The notes below the pieces were generated by a model. That model made no database searches, was not told where the DNA came from, and saw only the letters and a list, made by a program, of their open reading frames with translations. This document shows positions 1 through 8,851 of a DNA stretch of 64,000 nt, in pieces. The stretch comes from Multivorans sp965116445. Its GTDB lineage: Bacteria; Acidobacteriota; Thermoanaerobaculia; Multivoradales; Multivoraceae. A program made the translations under genes and the position numbers. Location: contig OZ220688.1 in the NCBI GenBank assembly GCA_965116445.1, forward strand, positions 1,302,001 to 1,366,000, written 5' to 3'. Positions within the stretch are counted from its first letter, which is position 1, and each line of letters starts with the position of its first letter.

Positions 1-1
1 G

Positions 2-2608
<2,607 letters not shown>

Positions 2609-2715
2609 AAGCCGGCACGAACGTCCAGGAAGCGGCACGGTAGCGGCGCCCGGAACAGCCCCCCGCCGACCAGGCGTGCGGATGCGCGCCGCCTTCCCAG
2701 TTGATAGCGTTCGGC

Positions 2716-4194
2716 ATGGAAACGCCGGACTCCGGGGGTGACGCCCCCGCACTTGCCCTTACCTTCGACGACGTCCTTCTGGCGCCGGGCCTGTCGGAGG
2801 TGCATCCGAACGATGTCCGCCTCGACACCCGCATCACGCGCGGGATCGAGCTGAACATCCCGTTGATCTCGGCCGCGATGGACACCGTGACCGAGGCCGA
2901 GTTGGCGATTGCCTTGGCCCAGGAGGGCGGCATCGGGGTAGTCCACAAGAACCTGACGATCGACGACCAGGCCACCGAGGTCGACCGTGTCAAACGTTCG
3001 GAGGCCGGCATGATCGTCAATCCGATCACGATCCGGCCCGAGCAGCGCATTCGCGAGGCGCTCGACCTGATGGCCCGCTACAAGATCTCCGGCGTCCCGG
3101 TGACCGACCGCGACGGCCACCTGGTCGGCATCCTGACCAACCGCGACCTGCGGTTCGAGACGAACCTGGGCCTGCCCGTGTCCGACCTGATGACCCACGA
3201 GAACCTCGTCACGGTTCCGGAGGGAACGACCCTCGACCAGGCCAAGGCCCAGCTTCACCGCCACCGGATCGAGAAGCTCCTTGTCGTGGACGACGACGGC
3301 AACCTGAAGGGCCTGATCACGGTCAAGGACATCCAGAAGATGATGCAGTACCCGATCGCCTGCAAGGACGACCTGGGTCGTCTCCGCGTGGCGGCGGCGG
3401 TCGGGACCGCAGGCGACTACCTGGACCGGGCGCGCGCGCTGGCGGCGGCCCAGGCCGATGTCCTCGTCGTGGACTCCTCCCACGCCCACAGCCGCGGCGT
3501 CCTCGAGGCGACCGCCCGGATCCGCGAGGCACTGCCCGACGCTCAACTCCTCGTCGGCAACGTGGCGACGGCCGAAGGCGCACGATCGCTCGCCGAGCGC
3601 GGCGCGGACGGGATCAAGGTCGGCATCGGCCCGGGGAGCATCTGCACCACACGCGTCGTCACCGGCGCCGGCATGCCCCAGGTGACGGCAATCCGCGACG
3701 CCGCCGGTGCCGCCGGCGATCTGCCCATCGTCGCAGACGGCGGTATCCGCTTCTCGGGCGACCTGACCAAGGCGCTGGCCTGCGGCGCTCACGGCGTGAT
3801 GGTCGGTTCCCTGCTCGCCGGCACCGAGGAAAGCCCCGGCGAGACGATCCTCTATCAGGGTCGCAGCTACAAGGCGTATCGCGGCATGGGTTCCCTGTCC
3901 GCGATGGCCGAAGGCAGCGCCGACCGGTACTTCCAGTCGGATCAGCCGCTATCGAAGCTGGTCCCGGAGGGCATCGAGGGAATGGTCCCGCACAAGGGCA
4001 GCGTGCACCAGGTCATCGCCCAACTGACCGGCGGCCTGCGTTCCGGCATGGGCCTCTCCGGCTGCGCGAGCATCGGCGAGCTGAGAACCTCCGCCCGCAT
4101 GGTCCGGGTCACCGCCGCGGGCCAGAGGGAAGGCCACGCCCACGACGTGGTGATCACGAAGGAGTCGCCCAACTACTGGGTCGACCGGAGCTGA
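2716..4194 (+). CDS. guaB: Inosine-5'-monophosphate dehydrogenase
   Basis: IMPDH oxidises IMP to XMP with NAD+, the committed step of GMP synthesis in the cytosol. The 492-residue product opens with the family signature LTFDDVLLAPG, has two CBS domains inserted in the TIM barrel (roughly residues 90-205), and carries the catalytic loop GIGPGSICTTRVVTGAG with Cys near residue 310. The mobile-flap region and the YRGMGS phosphate-binding segment follow. I place the start at ATG 2716; an in-frame TTG at 2701 would add five residues. It lies 107 bp after secA on the same strand. Length and motifs are normal. Confidence 0.96.
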   Translation: METPDSGGDAPALALTFDDVLLAPGLSEVHPNDVRLDTRITRGIELNIPLISAAMDTVTEAELAIALAQEGGIGVVHKNLTIDDQATEVDRVKRSEAGMIVNPITIRPEQRIREALDLMARYKISGVPVTDRDGHLVGILTNRDLRFETNLGLPVSDLMTHENLVTVPEGTTLDQAKAQLHRHRIEKLLVVDDDGNLKGLITVKDIQKMMQYPIACKDDLGRLRVAAAVGTAGDYLDRARALAAAQADVLVVDSSHAHSRGVLEATARIREALPDAQLLVGNVATAEGARSLAERGADGIKVGIGPGSICTTRVVTGAGMPQVTAIRDAAGAAGDLPIVADGGIRFSGDLTKALACGAHGVMVGSLLAGTEESPGETILYQGRSYKAYRGMGSLSAMAEGSADRYFQSDQPLSKLVPEGIEGMVPHKGSVHQVIAQLTGGLRSGMGLSGCASIGELRTSARMVRVTAAGQREGHAHDVVITKESPNYWVDRS

Positions 4195-4231
4195 GCCTGG
4201 CAGGACCGGGTGCGCCGCGAAGCTGCGACCT

Positions 4232-4413
4232 CTACCACACCGCGGGATCGAGAGCGTACGGAAGCGGCGTGAGGTTCTTCATGCCGTTCTCCGTCACCAC
4301 CGCCAGATCCTCGAGACGCACGCCCCATCCAGCTTCCGGATCGTAGAGCCCGGGTTCGATCGTCACGACGTCGCCGGCCCGGAGTTCCTCCGTGCCCGGT
4401 CCGCTTTCGCGAA
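4232..4413 (-). pseudogene. M24 metallopeptidase, C-terminal fragment (split by mobile element)
   Basis: This is the last ~58 codons of an Xaa-Pro aminopeptidase-like M24 enzyme. It contains the two metal-ligand glutamates in VVTIEPGLY and VRLEDLAVV and then stops. The rest of the gene lies at 8844-9908 on the same strand. Removing 4414-8843 and one copy of the 8-bp duplication TTCGCGAA joins the two parts in frame as ...LPSFRE-SGPGTEELRAGD..., giving a 412-residue protein of normal family length. This fragment alone has no plausible start of its own and cannot form an active site. Confidence 0.9.
4406..4413. repeat. Left target-site duplication of the IS1595-family element
   Basis: The 8 bp TTCGCGAA directly precede the left inverted repeat and recur exactly at 8844-8851 after the right inverted repeat. 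Eight base pairs is the duplication length known for the IS1595 family. The target is itself a palindrome. Confidence 0.93.
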
Positions 4414-4436
4414 GGGGATTATAGCGATGACTAGAC
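4414..4436 (+). repeat. Left terminal inverted repeat of the IS1595-family element
   Basis: This 23-bp end matches the right end (8821-8843, reversed) at 21 positions, with mismatches only at positions 14 and 17. A TATAGT -10-like hexamer at 4455-4460 lies just inside and probably serves the transposase gene, whose ATG follows at 4468 with almost no leader. Confidence 0.92.
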
Positions 4437-4467
4437 GCGGGAGCCATCTTGGTGTATAGTCATCCGC

Positions 4468-5454
4468 ATGACGACGGACAAGCCGAAGGCCCCTGGTAAG
4501 GCGTACAGGGAGGGCATCTCCCTCCTGGAACTCGCCGAGATGTTCCCCGACGACCTGGCTGCGGAGCGCTGGTTCGAGAAGGTCCGCTGGGGCCACGAGC
4601 CGTCTTGCCCGCGCTGCGGCGGTATCGACCGAGTGAACGAGGTCAAGAGCCGCAAGCCCATGAAGTGGCACTGCGGCGACTGCCGCCGGTACTTCTCCGT
4701 CCGCACGGGTACCGTCATCGAACGGTCGAAGATTCCCCTCCGCAAGTGGGCCTGGGCGATCTACCTGTGGACCACCTCCCTCAAGGGCGTGTCCAGCATG
4801 AAGCTCCACCGCGACCTGAACATCAGCCAGAAGGCAGCATGGTTCATGGCCCATCGGCTGCGGGAGGCTTACCTGGGCGGCGGCGGCATCTTCGCCGGCC
4901 CGGTCGAAGTGGACGAGACCTACATCGGCGGGAAGCGGAAGAACATGCACGCCAAGAAGCGCAAGAAGCTCACTGGACGCGGCACTGCCGGCAAGATGGC
5001 CGTCGTCGGCATGAAGGACCGGAAGACAAAGAAGGTCAACGCCCGCGTGGTGCGGTCCACGGACGGCGAGACGCTGCAACGCTTCATTCGCACCCATGTT
5101 CCACGCGGCGCGACGGTCTACACGGACGATTCCAGCTCCTACAAGGCCCTGAGCGAGTACGCCCACGACACCGTGAAGCACAGCCTCGGCGAGTACGTCA
5201 AGGAGATCGACGTTCACACGAACGGCATCGAGTCGCTGTGGAGCATGTTCAAGCGCGGGTTCGTCGGGACCTACCACCGCATGTCGCCGAAGCACCTGCA
5301 CCGCTACGTCGGCGAGTTCATGACGCGCCAGAACGAGCGCGAGGACGACACCGGCGACCAGATGTACGACATGGTGCGCCGGATGATCGGGCGTCGGCTC
5401 ATGTATGACGACCTGATCGCCGACAATGGCCTGCCGTCAGGAGCCCGCCGATGA
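4468..5454 (+). CDS. IS1595-family (ISXO2-like) transposase
   Basis: This 328-residue enzyme should cut and join the ends of the surrounding element. An N-terminal zinc ribbon (C47-x2-C50 ... C69-x2-C72) precedes an ISXO2-like catalytic core. Candidate catalytic acids are D149 in VDETYIGG and D220 in VYTDDSSSY. The third position lies in the motif HTNGIESLWSMFKRGF, where N252 and E255 are the candidates; the family is known to vary between E and N here. The tail FMTRQNERED is typical. The frame is intact and the ends match, so the element may be active. The next gene starts by a 4-bp overlap. Confidence 0.94.
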   Translation: MTTDKPKAPGKAYREGISLLELAEMFPDDLAAERWFEKVRWGHEPSCPRCGGIDRVNEVKSRKPMKWHCGDCRRYFSVRTGTVIERSKIPLRKWAWAIYLWTTSLKGVSSMKLHRDLNISQKAAWFMAHRLREAYLGGGGIFAGPVEVDETYIGGKRKNMHAKKRKKLTGRGTAGKMAVVGMKDRKTKKVNARVVRSTDGETLQRFIRTHVPRGATVYTDDSSSYKALSEYAHDTVKHSLGEYVKEIDVHTNGIESLWSMFKRGFVGTYHRMSPKHLHRYVGEFMTRQNEREDDTGDQMYDMVRRMIGRRLMYDDLIADNGLPSGARR

Positions 5455-6449
5455 CGCCCGCAGACGTGCTCCTGCCGCCCATCGACATTGGCCCCGAAGA
5501 ACTGGCCCGGAGACTCATGCCTAGACCTCCCCACACGGTAATCGCCCACCGTGCGGACAGTCCGCTCACGATCGGCGATACCAAGATCGCTTGCTACGTC
5601 CTGGATGACGAACAACGGGTGCTGAGTGCCAGGGGGTTGGGGACAGCTATTGGCGTTCGCCGGGGGGGATCCGGTGCTGGCGGCGAAACGCCCGAGTTCA
5701 TGCACCAGAAGTGGCTAGCCCCCTTTATCCATGAGGAACTTGTGCTGGCGGCGAGGTCTCCTGTTCTGTTCGCTAACCCCGAAGGCGGCGGCATGGTTCG
5801 CGGCTACCCGGCCAAGGTCTTGTCCGACCTCTGCGTTGCGATCATGGACGCGGCGCGGGGCGGTGCCACCACGCCCAGGCAGCAAGGAATCGTCGACCGT
5901 GCTTACGCTCTGAACCGCGGCTTCTCTGGAGTTGGCCTCGTCGCTTTGATTGACGAGGCCACGGGCTATCAGCGCATCCGCGAGGAGCGGGCGCTAGCGA
6001 CGATCTTGGAGAGGTACCTGAGCGAGGAGTTGCAGCCTTGGGTGAAGACCTTCCCTTACGAGTTCTACGAACTGCTGTACGGCCTGAACGGCTGGGAACT
6101 GCCGCCACCGCCGAACGGGAAGATGCCAGGCGTCGTCGGCACGTGGACGATTGAACTTGTCTACGCTCGCCTTGCTCCCGGCGTGTTGAGCGAGGTCATG
6201 AAGCGGGCACCGCAGTTGCCTACTGGCAGCCGGTGGCACCAGTGGTTTACACCGGAGCACGGTCATCCTCGCGTTCAGGAGCAGATTCGCATGGCCATCG
6301 CCTTCATGCGGCCTGAGAAGAAGTGGGGCGAGTTCTTGCGGCGCTACAACGTAGCCTGCCCGGTGTACCGCGAGGACACTGGCCAGCTTCAGTTGGACTT
6401 GGAGCAGAAGCGCCAGCCACCTCTGTTCCCGCCGGGGACGCACTCATGA
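5451..6449 (+). CDS. P63C domain protein (element passenger)
   Basis: This 332-residue protein resembles the P63C family, found in phages and mobile elements and of unknown biochemical function. Recognisable core segments are the DEATGYQRIREERALATILERYL region followed by LQPWVKTFPYEFYELLYGLNGW. The N-terminal third contains a segment rich in Gly around a central 'ARGLGTAIGVRRGG'. It overlaps the transposase stop by 4 bp and its own stop overlaps the next start (ATGA), so the genes are probably translated together. Its role in the element is unknown; it could be maintenance or host interaction. No catalytic motif can be named. Confidence 0.75.
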   Translation: MTPADVLLPPIDIGPEELARRLMPRPPHTVIAHRADSPLTIGDTKIACYVLDDEQRVLSARGLGTAIGVRRGGSGAGGETPEFMHQKWLAPFIHEELVLAARSPVLFANPEGGGMVRGYPAKVLSDLCVAIMDAARGGATTPRQQGIVDRAYALNRGFSGVGLVALIDEATGYQRIREERALATILERYLSEELQPWVKTFPYEFYELLYGLNGWELPPPPNGKMPGVVGTWTIELVYARLAPGVLSEVMKRAPQLPTGSRWHQWFTPEHGHPRVQEQIRMAIAFMRPEKKWGEFLRRYNVACPVYREDTGQLQLDLEQKRQPPLFPPGTHS

Positions 6450-6745
6450 CCTACCGGAGAGGCGGCTTCCGGTCTCGCTATTGGGCCGAGGACATGCCGG
6501 TCTATGCTCATCTAGAGCGGGGCCTGCGTATCGTCGTGAGGGGTAGAGAGCATCCGCCGCCTCATTTCCATGTAGACCGTGACAACCAGAATCTGGCGGC
6601 CATTGATCTGAAGACTCTGGAGATCACCGAGGGTGCCCTTAGCTCACCGGACAGACGCATTGTGTCGCGGTGGCTCGACGACCACGGGACAGGCGGGCTG
6701 TTGGAAGAATGGGACGCTCGCAACCCGGATTCGCCTCGACGATGA
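6446..6745 (+). CDS. DUF4160 family protein (element passenger)
   Basis: A 99-residue protein with the DUF4160 core: REHPPPHFHVDRDNQNLAAIDL, followed by a region where the partner family usually continues (ALSSPDRRIVSRWLDDH). DUF4160 genes are commonly found directly beside DUF2442 genes, as here, in arrangements that resemble toxin-antitoxin pairs, although the biochemical roles are not established. The start ATG overlaps the P63C stop and the stop overlaps the next ATG, so it is part of one translation-coupled series. Longer upstream extensions of this frame would overlap P63C extensively and are unlikely. Confidence 0.8.
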   Translation: MTYRRGGFRSRYWAEDMPVYAHLERGLRIVVRGREHPPPHFHVDRDNQNLAAIDLKTLEITEGALSSPDRRIVSRWLDDHGTGGLLEEWDARNPDSPRR

Positions 6746-7110
6746 GCACACCGCGACCAGTCCACGTCGAGCCGCGAGACGGCTACACACTTTGGGTCAA
6801 GTTCGAGAACGGCGCCGAGGGCCTGTTGGACATGACCGAGGACGTGCGCGAAGACCACTGGACGATGCATCCACTGCGCGACCCGAACACCTTCCGCCGC
6901 GCTCAGCTTGACGAGTACGGAGTCACCGTAGGCTGGGTCGGCATCTACCCGGAGCGAGAGCCGGACATGGACTGCTTCGACTTCTGCCCGGACACGCTCT
7001 ACTACCGGGTGGTCCTGAACGGCGGACTGCCGACAGACAGGACGATCCCGTACTACGAGATCACGAAGCGCATCGAGCAGTCCCTAGCCGCGTCGCTCAA
7101 GACCTCTTGA
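6742..7110 (+). CDS. DUF2442 family protein (element passenger)
   Basis: A 122-residue protein starting at the ATG that overlaps the DUF4160 stop. The N-terminal part (HVEPRDGYTLWVKFENGAEG) is the usual beginning of DUF2442, which in known structures is a small ligand- or DNA-binding-like fold often paired with DUF4160. The C-terminal part is an acidic, aromatic segment (GWVGIYPEREPDMDCFDFC) not always present in the family. It is probably co-expressed with the transposase. Its 3' end overlaps a tiny reverse-strand ORF by 14 bp. A pair function (antitoxin-like) is inference only. Confidence 0.78.
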   Translation: MSTPRPVHVEPRDGYTLWVKFENGAEGLLDMTEDVREDHWTMHPLRDPNTFRRAQLDEYGVTVGWVGIYPEREPDMDCFDFCPDTLYYRVVLNGGLPTDRTIPYYEITKRIEQSLAASLKTS

Positions 7111-7204
7111 CGGCGGCCGTCAAGCTCCGCAGTTCCCGATTCACCTGGGCGAGTTGCTTGGCGATCTCGTACAGCAGCTTCTCGATCTGGCGGGTGTCGC
7201 TCAC
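7097..7204 (-). CDS. Small helical ORF, 35 residues (element passenger)
   Basis: GTG at 7204 overlaps the TGA of the upstream membrane-protein gene (GTGA). The 35-residue product has regular heptads (IEKLLYEIAKQLAQVNRELRSL) and looks like a short amphipathic or coiled-coil peptide. The overlap with the upstream stop and the clean helical pattern support translation, but the length is small and no family is recognised. Confidence 0.4.
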   Translation of the reverse strand: MSDTRQIEKLLYEIAKQLAQVNRELRSLTAAVKRS

Positions 7205-7467
7205 TTGGCCTCCGAGATCCTCACCAGGACCTTCTCCGCCGTGTTGTGGACGATCAAGGCGTAGATGACGTTCCCGATCCCGAACGTGAACCACACCGTA
7301 AGGAGCGCGCAGAGGACGTGCCCACCTGCTGTGCCCCACGTCTTCTTCCTCACCATGACGGAGTTCTCTCCGGTGTTGATGGTCTCGTAACCTTGAGTGA
7401 TGTAGTCGTCCACGACGGACTCCATCTCTCGTTGGGATGACACTCGGCGAATGCGTGGGGCAGCCAT
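7201..7467 (-). CDS. Small membrane protein (element passenger)
   Basis: An 88-residue product beginning MAAPRIRRVSSQREMESVVDD. A soluble first half (VDDYITQGYETINTGENSVMVRKK) precedes a hydrophobic stretch with a short internal polar gap (HVLCALLTVWFTFGIGNVIYALI), which would give one or two membrane spans. Small proteins of this layout occur in archaea and bacteria, but no function is known to me. An in-frame ATG at 7500 would add 11 residues. It is followed without a gap by the 35-residue helical ORF. The gene lies on the strand opposite to the transposase block. Confidence 0.6.
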   Translation of the reverse strand: MAAPRIRRVSSQREMESVVDDYITQGYETINTGENSVMVRKKTWGTAGGHVLCALLTVWFTFGIGNVIYALIVHNTAEKVLVRISEAK

Positions 7468-7570
7468 GCGGTGGGGGACTCCTTTCGGGGTTGCCCGCAC
7501 CGGGATTGGTGCCGGGCCGGAGTAACCACCAGCAGCGCAGACGCGTGAGGATGTCCCGCCTATTCGCCAA

Positions 7571-7752
7571 CGCCGGGAGCTACCCGCCGCTCGTTACAGG
7601 CTGTTGTATTCGGCAGGGCGACCCGACTAAGGGCGCGCCTGCACTCAGTAGTTACTCGCTAGACACCGTAACACAGAGCGTGCTACACCCCGCCAGCTCC
7701 ACAATCGGTGGTAGACTAGGCGGCTAGGACTACAACTGCTGGGGGATTCCCG
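7571..7752. other. Intergenic gap within the element
   Basis: I see no coding frame here that I would support, and no clear tRNA. The 182 bp separate divergent passenger genes (the reverse pair at 7097-7467 and the forward ORF at 7753), so promoters for both are expected in it. I cannot point to a convincing -35/-10 pair. Confidence 0.4.
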
Positions 7753-7983
7753 ATGCGACGACGTATCCGAGACGAAGAGAGGCGGCTGGCCGCACTGGAC
7801 CAGGACATCCGCGAGGCCCGACACGACCGGCGCCGAGCGCTGCATGTCCTCGACGAGATCGAACAAGACCTCGACGACCTGATGCAGGAACGCCACCGCT
7901 TCGAGCCGCCGCCGCGCCTGCGCGACAGGGAACCCGCCAGGGCGGCGGTCATGAGGCGACGGCCGACGACTGCCTCCCTCTGA
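7753..7983 (+). CDS. Small charged coiled-coil protein (element passenger)
   Basis: A 76-residue, Arg/Glu/Asp-rich protein (RIRDEERRLAALDQDIREAR and so on) with continuous predicted helix over residues 1-55 and a Pro/Arg-rich tail. A GGGGG tract 8-12 bases upstream could act as a ribosome-binding site. The last 35 bp overlap the end of the convergent winged-helix gene, which leaves some doubt that both are real. No family is recognised. Confidence 0.45.
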   Translation: MRRRIRDEERRLAALDQDIREARHDRRRALHVLDEIEQDLDDLMQERHRFEPPPRLRDREPARAAVMRRRPTTASL

Positions 7984-8452
7984 ATCTCCGCAGCAGCGCC
8001 TCCTGTTCACCGTTCAACCCAGAACGCTCCTGGTGCTTGACATCGAGCAGACGATAGTGGCCCTTCTTGTTCGGCACCTTCTCGAAGTAGTCGGAGACAC
8101 GCAGAGCGTTGCAGAGCCGCGCTGAGGCGGTCTTCTTGTCCTCCAGCACGCCTGCACGGACCAGAAGCAGGCGCAGAGGAGTACTCTGCACGATGCTGCC
8201 GTTTCGTTCCGCTACCATGATTGCGGCCTCCTCGATGCTGGCACCGTGTAGTTCCGCCGGGTCGACGTGAAGATCCACTCGTCTCGTCCTGCGCCTCTTA
8301 GGCGGTGCCAGATCCGCGATTGCGACCGCGATGGCATCCCGTGTCTGTTGTGCCGTTGTGTACTGTTCGTCGAGCTTCTCGACCTTCTTGTTCCAGGCCG
8401 CCAATCTCTTCACGAGCACATCTCTGGCCACATCAACGTCTCCGTTCGGCAT
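7949..8452 (-). CDS. Coiled-coil plus winged-helix protein (element passenger)
   Basis: This 167-residue product starts at ATG 8452, preceded by GGGAGGG, a strong ribosome-binding site. Residues 1-55 form a helical, Lys/Glu-rich coil, followed by a basic patch (PPKRRRTRR). Residues ~65-150 (ASIEEAAIMVAERNG...LRLLLVRAGVL...YFEKVPNKKGHYRLLD) have the pattern of a winged-helix domain of the HARE-HTH type, which would suit DNA binding. The two tRNA genes lie just upstream on the same strand and may share its transcript. The likely role is regulation of the element; this is inference from the fold only. Confidence 0.6.
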   Translation of the reverse strand: MPNGDVDVARDVLVKRLAAWNKKVEKLDEQYTTAQQTRDAIAVAIADLAPPKRRRTRRVDLHVDPAELHGASIEEAAIMVAERNGSIVQSTPLRLLLVRAGVLEDKKTASARLCNALRVSDYFEKVPNKKGHYRLLDVKHQERSGLNGEQEALLRRFRGRQSSAVAS

Positions 8453-8564
8453 CTTCGTACCCTCCCGTCCGTTTACTGGGGCGCCATACGCAGAGCTTCC
8501 CTGTACACGTCTTCCTTGACCAGGAGTTTCGCCGGTAGAAGACTGTGCAGCAGGAAAGGGGTTG

Positions 8565-8638
8565 GGTGACCGAGGGGATTTGAACCCCCAACCTTCTGGG
8601 GCCAAGCCAGCCGCTCTACCACTTGAGCTACGGTCACC
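8565..8638 (-). tRNA. tRNA with UGG (Pro) anticodon and a His-like extra G-1:C73 pair
   Basis: The 74-nt cloverleaf is complete. It has an acceptor GGTGACCG/CGGTCACC (8 pairs counting the terminal G:C), U8-A9, D stem GCTC/GAGC with GG in the loop, anticodon stem GCTGG/CCAGA with loop CTTGGCC, a 5-nt variable loop, T stem GGGGG/CCCCT and T loop TTCAAAT. The anticodon is UGG (proline, CCA codons). Two features are odd: C at position 37, where a purine is normal, and a terminal pair equivalent to G-1:C73, the hallmark of histidine tRNAs. CCA is not encoded. It lies 23 bp after a second tRNA and upstream of the winged-helix gene. Confidence 0.78.
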
Positions 8639-8661
8639 ATACTCTTCTCCTCTGTTCTGTG

Positions 8662-8744
8662 AGTCCGCTGCGGGAGTCGAACCCGAACCCAGTGAGGTCA
8701 CCACGTTGGCAGCGTGGCGTCCGGCCCCGCCGAATTCAGCGGAC
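8662..8744 (-). tRNA. Non-canonical 8/4 tRNA with long variable arm, GCC (Gly) anticodon
   Basis: The 83-nt RNA folds into a cloverleaf of unusual geometry. The acceptor stem has 8 perfect pairs (GTCCGCTG/CAGCGGAC), the T stem only 4 (CGGG/CCCG) around TTCGACT, the D stem 5 (TTCGG/CCGGA) around a 5-nt loop, and the anticodon stem CCACG/CGTGG encloses CTGCCAA. A 15-nt variable arm can form a short hairpin (ACCT/GGGT, one wobble). A 7/5 reading leaves a T:C mismatch in the T stem and wastes the eighth acceptor pair. The anticodon is GCC and the discriminator U, both as in tRNA-Gly, but the class II arm is like Ser/Leu/Sec tRNAs. tRNAs with 8/4 branches are known from Acidobacteria and phages. 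Confidence 0.72.
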
Positions 8745-8759
8745 GACTCAGGATAGCAC

Positions 8760-8793
8760 ACACGGGAGTGACCGTCTGAGGTCGCTCCCGTGT
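8760..8793. promoter_or_regulatory. Long inverted repeat upstream of the tRNA pair
   Basis: Two 14-nt arms (ACACGGGAGTGACC and its near-complement, one T/C difference) surround a 6-nt loop GTCTGA. It sits between the element's right end and the tRNA genes. A TGCTATCCT extended -10-like sequence (minus strand, around 8748-8757) lies between it and the first tRNA, so the hairpin covers the -35 zone and could be an operator. On the plus strand it is followed by CCTTTCT and could instead be a terminator. Confidence 0.5.
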
Positions 8794-8820
8794 CCTTTCT
8801 CGGCTACGGCTGGCCCGCCT

Positions 8821-8843
8821 GTCTAGCCAGCGCTATAATCCCC
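8821..8843 (-). repeat. Right terminal inverted repeat of the IS1595-family element
   Basis: Read on the minus strand this begins GGGGATTATAGCGCTGGCTA and matches the left end at 21 of 23 positions. It is directly followed by the second copy of the target duplication. Confidence 0.92.
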
Positions 8844-8851
8844 TTCGCGAA
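8844..8851. repeat. Right target-site duplication of the IS1595-family element
   Basis: Exact second copy of TTCGCGAA (first copy 4406-4413). In the peptidase gene it encodes part of the F-R-E triplet at the break. Confidence 0.93.

Larger units (their letters stand above)
4414..8843 (+). mobile_element. IS1595-family composite element with passenger genes and two tRNAs
   Basis: The 4,430-bp element is defined at base resolution. Its ends are inverted repeats GGGGATTATAGCG[A/C]TG[A/G]CTAGAC, and an 8-bp duplication TTCGCGAA flanks it. Its first gene is an ISXO2/IS1595-type transposase. IS1595-family members are known to carry passenger genes; here the cargo is P63C, DUF4160, DUF2442, two small reverse-strand genes, a coiled-coil ORF, a winged-helix protein and two tRNAs. 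It interrupts an M24 peptidase gene whose frame is still restorable, so the insertion is probably recent. The passenger genes look less strongly GC-rich at third positions than their neighbours (visual impression, not calculated). Confidence 0.92.

Noticed and set aside
8662..8744. Standard 7/5 tRNA-Gly(GCC)
   Set aside because: A 7/5 fold gives a T:C mismatch in the T stem, a 14-nt variable region and leaves the eighth acceptor pair unexplained; 8/4 pairs everything.
8565..8744. Stop-codon suppressor tRNAs that might rescue the TAA in the Yip1 gene
   Set aside because: The anticodons are UGG and GCC, neither of which can read a stop codon.
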